The notes under the pieces: generated by a model
What the model was told of the DNA's origin: nothing
Databases searched by the model: none
What the model saw: only the letters and a program-made list of their open reading frames with translations
Shown here: positions 5,815-9,736 of the stretch, piece after piece
Position numbering within the stretch: the first letter of the stretch is position 1
How the letters are laid out: the number at the start of each line of letters is the position of its first letter
DNA from: an uncultured Curvibacter sp.
GTDB lineage: Bacteria; Pseudomonadota; Gammaproteobacteria; Burkholderiales; Burkholderiaceae
Direction of reading: 5' to 3'
Length of the DNA: 9,736 nucleotides
Assembly: GCA_946481355.1 (NCBI GenBank)
Contig: CAMLNH010000075.1
Span: 1 to 9,736 of the forward strand
Translations under genes and position numbers: made by a program

Positions 5815-6726
5815 ATGAATAAAGAACGCACCTTCTCGCCCACCCTCAAGCAGCTGCGCGCCTTCGTCGCGGTGTACCACCTGCGCAAGCTCAGCGCGGC
5901 GGCCACCCAGCTCTTCATCACGCAGTCCGCGGTCAGCGTGTTGATCCGGCAGATGGAAGAAGGGCTGGGCGCACGTCTGTTCGACCGCACGACGCGTTCG
6001 CTCCAGCCCACCCCCGCCGCCCACGAGGCGATCCCGGTGGCCGAACGCATCCTGCGCGATCTCGAAGCGCTGGGCTCGGGCCTGCAGGACCTCACCGGGC
6101 TGCGCCGCGGACGCGTCACCGTGGCCGTCACCCCCACGCTGGCCGAGATCCTGCTGCCGCCGGTGATCCGCGCCTTCCGCGACCAGCACCCCGACATCCA
6201 GATCGCGATCGACGACTGCGCCCCGGACCAGTTCTATTCCCGCGTGATGAACGAACAGACCGACTTCGGCATCGGCACGCCCGAGCGCCTGGGCGCGGGC
6301 GTGGAACTGCAGACCCTGCTGCGCGACCACCTGAGCCTGGTCTGCCCGCGCGAACACCCGCTGGCGCAGCGCCGCACCGTACGGTGGAAAGACCTCGACG
6401 GCCTGCCCGTCACCACGGTACGGCCGGGCTACGGCATCCGCCCGCTGATCGAGCTCTCAGCCGCGCGCGCAGGCGTGCGCCTGAACGTCACGCAGGAAGT
6501 GACCTTCCTCGCCACCGCGCTGTGGATGACGGGCAACGGCCTCGCGCCATCCATCATGCCCGCCGCCTACCTGACCTACTCGCGCGACCCTCATCTCGTC
6601 GCCAAGGCGCTGACGGCACCCAAGGTCTCGCGCGACATCAGCCTCGTGCTCAAGCAGGGCCGCTCGCTCTCGCCGGCAGCACGCCAGTTCATCACGGTGC
6701 TGCGCAAGACACTGGCGGCCACTTGA
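5815..6726 (+). CDS. LysR-type transcriptional regulator
   Basis: This 303-residue protein has the length and layout of the family. An N-terminal winged helix-turn-helix spans about residues 10-68 (LKQLRAFVAV..., then SAAATQLFITQSAVSVLIRQ, then LGARLFDRTT). A linker helix follows to about 90, and a two-lobed effector-binding domain runs from about 98 (GRVTVAVTPTLAEILLPPVI) to the end. In this family a small ligand, often the pathway substrate or an intermediate, binds between the lobes and changes DNA bending at the divergent promoter. Divergent orientation from the Bug/monooxygenase unit, with an inverted-repeat-rich gap, makes that unit the likely target. The start at 5815 gives a normal family N-terminus even though no Shine-Dalgarno is visible. 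The downstream end converges on the thioesterase gene with 26 bases between stops. The effector is unknown. Confidence 0.92.
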   Translation: MNKERTFSPTLKQLRAFVAVYHLRKLSAAATQLFITQSAVSVLIRQMEEGLGARLFDRTTRSLQPTPAAHEAIPVAERILRDLEALGSGLQDLTGLRRGRVTVAVTPTLAEILLPPVIRAFRDQHPDIQIAIDDCAPDQFYSRVMNEQTDFGIGTPERLGAGVELQTLLRDHLSLVCPREHPLAQRRTVRWKDLDGLPVTTVRPGYGIRPLIELSAARAGVRLNVTQEVTFLATALWMTGNGLAPSIMPAAYLTYSRDPHLVAKALTAPKVSRDISLVLKQGRSLSPAARQFITVLRKTLAAT

Positions 6727-6755
6727 GGCGGCGCCAGAGGGCCGCGGCAGACTCA
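6724..6755. terminator. Weak imperfect hairpin between convergent LysR and thioesterase genes
   Basis: GCGGC (6728-6732) pairs with GCCGC (6741-6745). The flanking TGAG (6724-6727) and CTCA (6752-6755), which contain the two stop codons, can extend the stem with a 6-base bulge. There is no T-tract on either strand. The placement fits a shared terminator, but the structure is modest and could be chance in GC-rich DNA. Confidence 0.22.
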
Positions 6756-7187
6756 GCCCCGCGCCGCATGCAGGCGCTCGGCGATCACCTTTGGAATAGG
6801 TGCCACCTTGCGCGTGGCGCGGTCGATGAAGACCACGCCGGTCTTGCCGCGCGCAATCTCGCGGCCCTGGCTTTTCTCGGTCATGTGGAAGACCAGGTCG
6901 AAGCCGTATTTGTTGAAATCGGCCGGCTCCATCTCCACGCGCAGCGTCTCGCCGTGGAAGGCCTCGGACTTGTACTGCGCCACCATGTCGCCGACCACGG
7001 TGGACACGCCTTCCACATCGGCCTCGGCATAGCCCAGGGACTGGAAAAAGCGCAGCCGCGCCTCGGACACCAGGCTCAGCAGCTGCGCGTTGTCCAGGTG
7101 CCCGCCCTGGTTGACGTGACTCACATAAATCTGGAGTTCCGTGGCGAAGCTGAATTTCGCCGGCAGCTCGAAGACGATGCGTGCCAT
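6753..7187 (-). CDS. Hotdog-fold acyl-CoA thioesterase family protein (YbgC/4HBT-like)
   Basis: This 144-residue protein has the usual length for a single hotdog domain. Residues 17-49 (ELQIYVSHVNQGGHLDNAQL, then LSLVSEARLRFF) correspond to the family's first strand and the long 'sausage' helix. The typical YbgC/FadM 'D-x-D-x-x-G-H-x-x-N-x-x-Y-x-x-x-x-E-x-A-R' pattern is altered: Asn26 stands where an Asp is common, while H30, N33, E42 and R44 remain. Later strands (DMVAQYKSEAFHGETLRVEM; GVVFIDRATRKVAPIP) match the fold. Relatives hydrolyse acyl-CoA or acyl-ACP thioesters in the cytoplasm; the substrate is unknown, and the catalytic residue cannot be assigned firmly. The ATG lies one base after the stop of the purine permease, with no Shine-Dalgarno of its own, so translation is probably coupled to that gene. 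No functional link between the two is obvious. Confidence 0.8.
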   Translation of the reverse strand: MARIVFELPAKFSFATELQIYVSHVNQGGHLDNAQLLSLVSEARLRFFQSLGYAEADVEGVSTVVGDMVAQYKSEAFHGETLRVEMEPADFNKYGFDLVFHMTEKSQGREIARGKTGVVFIDRATRKVAPIPKVIAERLHAARG

Positions 7188-7188
7188 G

Positions 7189-8478
7189 TCAGAGGAAGGC
7201 GAACTTGAGCACGAAGACCACCGCGATCACCGCCACCATGGGTGGCAGCTCCTTGACGCGGCCGGCCAGGATCTTGATCGCCGCGTAGGAGATGAAGCCG
7301 AAGGCGATGCCGTGCGCGATGGAGAAGGTGAAGGGCATGGTGATGGCCGTGACCACCGCGGGCGCGGCCTCGGTCAGGTCGTCCCAGGCGATCTCGGCCA
7401 GGCCCTTGAGCATGAGCACCGCCACGTAGCAGAGCGCGGGCGCCGTGGCAAAGGCGGGCACGGTGCCGGCCAGCGGCGCGAAGACGATGGCGGCGAGGAA
7501 GAGCACGGCCACGGTCACGGCCGTCAGGCCTGTGCGCCCGCCCACGGTGGTGCCGGCGGCAGATTCGATGTAAGCCGTGGTGGACGAGGTGCCCAGGGCG
7601 GCACCGGCGGCAATGGCCGTGGAGTCGGCCAGCAGCGCGCGCTTCAGACGTGGCAGCTTGCCGTCCTTGTCCAGCAGGCCCGCGCGGTGCGCCACGCCGA
7701 TCAGCGTGCCCGAGGCGTCGAAGAGCTCGACGAGGAAGAAGGTCAGGATGACGGTCAGCAGGCCCATATTGAGCGCGCCGGCCAGGTCCATCTGCAGGAA
7801 GGTGGGCGCCAACGAGGGTGGCGCGGCCACGATGCCGCCAAAGGGCGTCAGCCCCATGAGCACGGCCGCCACCGTGACGGCCAGGATGCCAATGATGATG
7901 GCGCCCGGCACCTTGCGCTGCTCCAGCGCCACGATGATGAAGAAGCCGATCACGGCCAGCACCGGCCCGGGCTGGTGCAGGTCGCCCAGCGTGACGAAGG
8001 TGGCCGGGTGCGCCGCAATCAGGCCCGCGTTCTTGAGGCCGATGATGGCGAGGAAGAGGCCGATGCCCGCGGAGATGGCGAACTTGAGCGAGCGCGGGAT
8101 GGCGTTGACGATGGCCTCGCGCAGCTTGAAGAGGCTGATGACGATGAACAGGATGCCCGAGATGAACACCGCGCCCAGCGCCTGTTGCCAGGTGAAGCCC
8201 ATGCCCTGCACCACGGCGAAGGCGAAGTAGGCGTTGAGGCCCATGCCCGGCGCGAGTGCGATGGGGTAGTTGGCGTACAGGCCCATGATGGCCGAGCCCA
8301 GGGCCGCGGCCAGGCAGGTGGCCACGAAGACCGCGTCCTTGGGCATACCCGCGGCCGAGAGGATGTCCGGGTTCACGAAGATGATGTAGGCCATGGTCAG
8401 GAAGGTCGTCAGGCCGGCCAGCAGCTCGGTCTTGACGGTGGTGCCATGGGCGGACAGTTGGAAGGTGCGTTCCAGCAT
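7189..8478 (-). CDS. NCS2-family adenine/guanine/hypoxanthine permease (AzgA/PbuG/PurP type)
   Basis: This 429-residue inner-membrane protein has many hydrophobic helices and the distinctive motifs of the AzgA-like branch of NCS2. They are TTFLTMAYIIFVNP (24-37), NYPIALAPGMGLNAYFAF (70-87), FFLVELFDASGTLIGVA (247-263, Asp254) and ALGTSSTTAYIESAAGTTVG (294-313) followed by GRTGLTAV, with conserved Glu305. Characterised relatives are proton symporters for adenine, guanine and hypoxanthine rather than xanthine or uracil. The length is normal and no key motif is lost, so it should be functional. The ATG at 8478 is supported by GGAG (8486-8489 on the minus strand) with a 7-base spacer. It leads a unit with the thioesterase gene, separated by one base, and diverges from the AsmA-like gene across a 125-bp gap that carries candidate promoter and operator sequence. 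Exact base specificity cannot be read, so no single symbol is given. Confidence 0.93.
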   Translation of the reverse strand: MLERTFQLSAHGTTVKTELLAGLTTFLTMAYIIFVNPDILSAAGMPKDAVFVATCLAAALGSAIMGLYANYPIALAPGMGLNAYFAFAVVQGMGFTWQQALGAVFISGILFIVISLFKLREAIVNAIPRSLKFAISAGIGLFLAIIGLKNAGLIAAHPATFVTLGDLHQPGPVLAVIGFFIIVALEQRKVPGAIIIGILAVTVAAVLMGLTPFGGIVAAPPSLAPTFLQMDLAGALNMGLLTVILTFFLVELFDASGTLIGVAHRAGLLDKDGKLPRLKRALLADSTAIAAGAALGTSSTTAYIESAAGTTVGGRTGLTAVTVAVLFLAAIVFAPLAGTVPAFATAPALCYVAVLMLKGLAEIAWDDLTEAAPAVVTAITMPFTFSIAHGIAFGFISYAAIKILAGRVKELPPMVAVIAVVFVLKFAFL

Positions 8479-8505
8479 GGGAAATCTCCGTGCAATGAGG
8501 CCCGG

Positions 8506-8539
8506 ATTCTAGGGCTTGCCCTGCACTGCGGTTACCACA
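8506..8539 (-). promoter_or_regulatory. Candidate promoter and operator of the purine permease unit
   Basis: On the minus strand TAGAAT (8511-8506) matches the -10 consensus at 5 of 6 positions and predicts a transcript start about 20 bases before the permease ATG. Directly upstream are two symmetric elements: AGGGC-2-GCCCT (8511-8522), abutting the -10, and a 13-bp imperfect palindrome on the plus strand, TGCGGTTACCACA (8527-8539). No acceptable -35 is found at standard spacing, which would suit an activator-dependent or weak promoter. No purine riboswitch fold is evident in the short leader. Confidence 0.35.
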
Positions 8540-8603
8540 ACTTACAGACGGCGTGGCGGGCTTCATCAAGAATGGATACCCCCTCCCCGTCAGTGTCTTC
8601 CCC

Positions 8604-9736
8604 ATGGCCAGACTCGGCAAGAAAGTCCCCCCCGCGCCCGAACCCGCCCCCACCAGCTCGCTGTACCAGGTCGTGCTGGGCTGGTACGGCGTGGTCGGCA
8701 CGGTGCTGAGCTATGTGCTGCCCTTTCGCCTGCCCTTCGCCGAAGGCTATGCCAAGGAGTACTGGCGCCACGCCCTGGGCAGCCTCCTGCTGGCCCTGGG
8801 CCTGATCGGCGGCCTCATCGGCCTCACGGTCTACCTGCTCGACGCCAACGACTTCAAGGGCCAGATCGTCGACTACGTCAAGGCCAACAAGCAGCGCGAC
8901 CTGGTGCTCGAAGGCGATCTGCAGCTCGACTTCTTCCCCCAGCTGGGCCTGGACACCGGCAAGATGAGCCTGAGCCAGCGCAACAGCAGCCGCACCTTCG
9001 CCGCCGTGGACAACGCGCGCCTCTACATCGCCTGGTGGCCGCTGCTGCGCGGGCGCCTGCAGGTGGAGCGCGTGGTGCTCGACGGCCTGCACGCCGACGT
9101 GGTGCGCCACACCGACGGCAGCAGCAACTTCGACGACCTGCTGGTGTCGGCGGCCAAGCTGGCCGACGTGGACTTCGCCATGGAGAAGCTGCGCGTGCAG
9201 CGCGCCCATGTGAACTACCGCGACGACGCCGCTGGCCTGAACCTGGCGCTGCAGGATCTGGAGCTCGAGACCGGTCGCCTGGCCGACGCCACCGCGGGCC
9301 GCATCGATGCGCGCTTCCAGCTCGTCTCCGAGCAGCCACGCATCGACACCCGCGTGCGCCTGGGCGGCCACCTGCTCTACGAACACGCGGGCCTGCGCTA
9401 CCAGTTCAAGGATGTCGAGGCCCGCGCCCAGGGCCAGGTAGCCGGCTGGAGCGGGCTGGACCTGGACCTGCGCGGCTCGCTCAGCGCCCAGCCCGTGCTG
9501 CACCTGCTGATGCTGCAGCAGTTCGACGCCATCGTGCGCGGCCCCTGGGCCGGGCAAAGCGCCGAGCTGCGCCTGCGCGCCGATCAGCTCAAGCTCGAAG
9601 CCGGCCAGTGGCAGGGCAAGGCGCTCAAGCTCGACGGCAAGCTGCAGCAGGAGGGCCGCCAGTTGCAGGCCTCGCTCGACGTGCCCGCGCTGCAGAGCCG
9701 CGAGCAGACCCTGCGCAGCGAGGGCCTGCAGGCCAC
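8604..9736 (+). CDS. AsmA-like inner-membrane/periplasmic protein (N-terminal part, runs off the edge)
   Basis: The frame is open from the ATG at 8604 to the window end (377 codons plus two bases), with no stop. After a basic/proline-rich cytoplasmic head (MARLGKKVPPAPEPAPTSSL) comes a hydrophobic patch at 21-41, then a strong membrane helix at about 57-79 (HALGSLLLALGLIGGLIGLT onward). The rest is a periplasmic-type region with the hallmarks of AsmA/YhdP/TamB-like proteins. These include a short beta opening (LVLEGDLQLDFFPQLGLDTG, 100-119), the SLSQRNSSRTFAAVDNARLY turn, WWPLLRGRLQVERVVLDGLH (144-163), and a ligand-loop-like RHTDGSSNFDDLL. Such proteins form long hydrophobic grooves thought to carry phospholipids between membranes. 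The start is uncertain: no Shine-Dalgarno is seen, and an in-frame GTG at 8553 would add 17 residues. It diverges from the purine permease gene. Confidence 0.8.
   Translation, partial: MARLGKKVPPAPEPAPTSSLYQVVLGWYGVVGTVLSYVLPFRLPFAEGYAKEYWRHALGSLLLALGLIGGLIGLTVYLLDANDFKGQIVDYVKANKQRDLVLEGDLQLDFFPQLGLDTGKMSLSQRNSSRTFAAVDNARLYIAWWPLLRGRLQVERVVLDGLHADVVRHTDGSSNFDDLLVSAAKLADVDFAMEKLRVQRAHVNYRDDAAGLNLALQDLELETGRLADATAGRIDARFQLVSEQPRIDTRVRLGGHLLYEHAGLRYQFKDVEARAQGQVAGWSGLDLDLRGSLSAQPVLHLLMLQQFDAIVRGPWAGQSAELRLRADQLKLEAGQWQGKALKLDGKLQQEGRQLQASLDVPALQSREQTLRSEGLQA

Noticed and set aside
5563..6357. Minus-strand frame covering the LysR start and the intergenic gap
   Set aside because: It would cross the operator-like gap and run antisense to a well-formed helix-turn-helix; its translation has no recognisable domain. 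It is a shadow frame.
8479..8603. Possible purine riboswitch ahead of the purine permease
   Set aside because: The predicted leader is only about 20 bases, and no purine-aptamer core or paired-loop pattern is visible in the gap.
7141..8709. A 522-codon plus-strand frame opposite the purine permease, and a 526-codon minus-strand frame across the same region
   Set aside because: Both are low-complexity His/Arg/Gly/Asp-rich translations caused by GC bias. The permease frame contains every NCS2 family motif.
8532..9557. A 341-codon minus-strand frame opposite the AsmA-like gene
   Set aside because: The product is rich in Ala, Val, Gln, His and Gly without structure. The plus-strand frame shows a membrane anchor and AsmA-type features and runs open to the edge.
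1..9736. Mobile element, phage, defence or CRISPR system
   Set aside because: No transposase, integrase, direct-repeat array, target-site duplication, nuclease/helicase or toxin-antitoxin pair is present; the genes are common chromosomal families.

Overview
The window reads as ordinary chromosomal DNA of a GC-rich betaproteobacterium, most likely Burkholderiales/Comamonadaceae. The evidence is the strong G/C third-position codon bias, an orphan Bug-type (TctC) periplasmic receptor of the kind hugely expanded in that order, and start regions of the type 'AATAGCGCC-ATG'. No genus can be named from the sequence alone. There is no tRNA, rRNA, CRISPR array, insertion sequence or phage gene, and no stretch over 300 bases lacks a gene.

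Layout. On the plus strand at the left edge are the last 36 codons of a TrkH-type potassium transporter (1-113). Then come an MFS exporter with a fused C-terminal ABM-like domain (153-1772), a small exported protein of noticeably lower GC with a DUF4348-like look (1810-2244), and a TSUP/TauE-family permease (2275-3006). Facing them on the minus strand is a two-gene unit: a Bug receptor (4716-5699) followed by an FAD-dependent aromatic-hydroxylase-type monooxygenase (3023-4699). A LysR regulator (5815-6726) diverges from this unit across a 115-bp AT-rich gap packed with inverted repeats. Next, on the minus strand, an AzgA/PbuG-type purine permease (7189-8478) is followed one base later by a hotdog-fold thioesterase (6753-7187). 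Diverging from the permease, an AsmA-like inner-membrane/periplasmic protein (8604 onward) runs off the right edge.

How the genes may work together. The clearest functional unit is LysR - Bug receptor - FAD monooxygenase. It looks like a ligand-responsive module in which a periplasmic receptor captures a small carboxylated, probably aromatic, compound and the monooxygenase hydroxylates it. The substrate cannot be read from sequence, and no TctA/TctB membrane partners or ring-cleavage genes are present. The other genes look like unrelated transport, envelope and housekeeping functions.

I did not find a convincing undescribed system. The items most worth a second look are the operator-like array between the LysR and Bug genes, the unassigned monooxygenase/receptor pair, and the low-GC exported protein.
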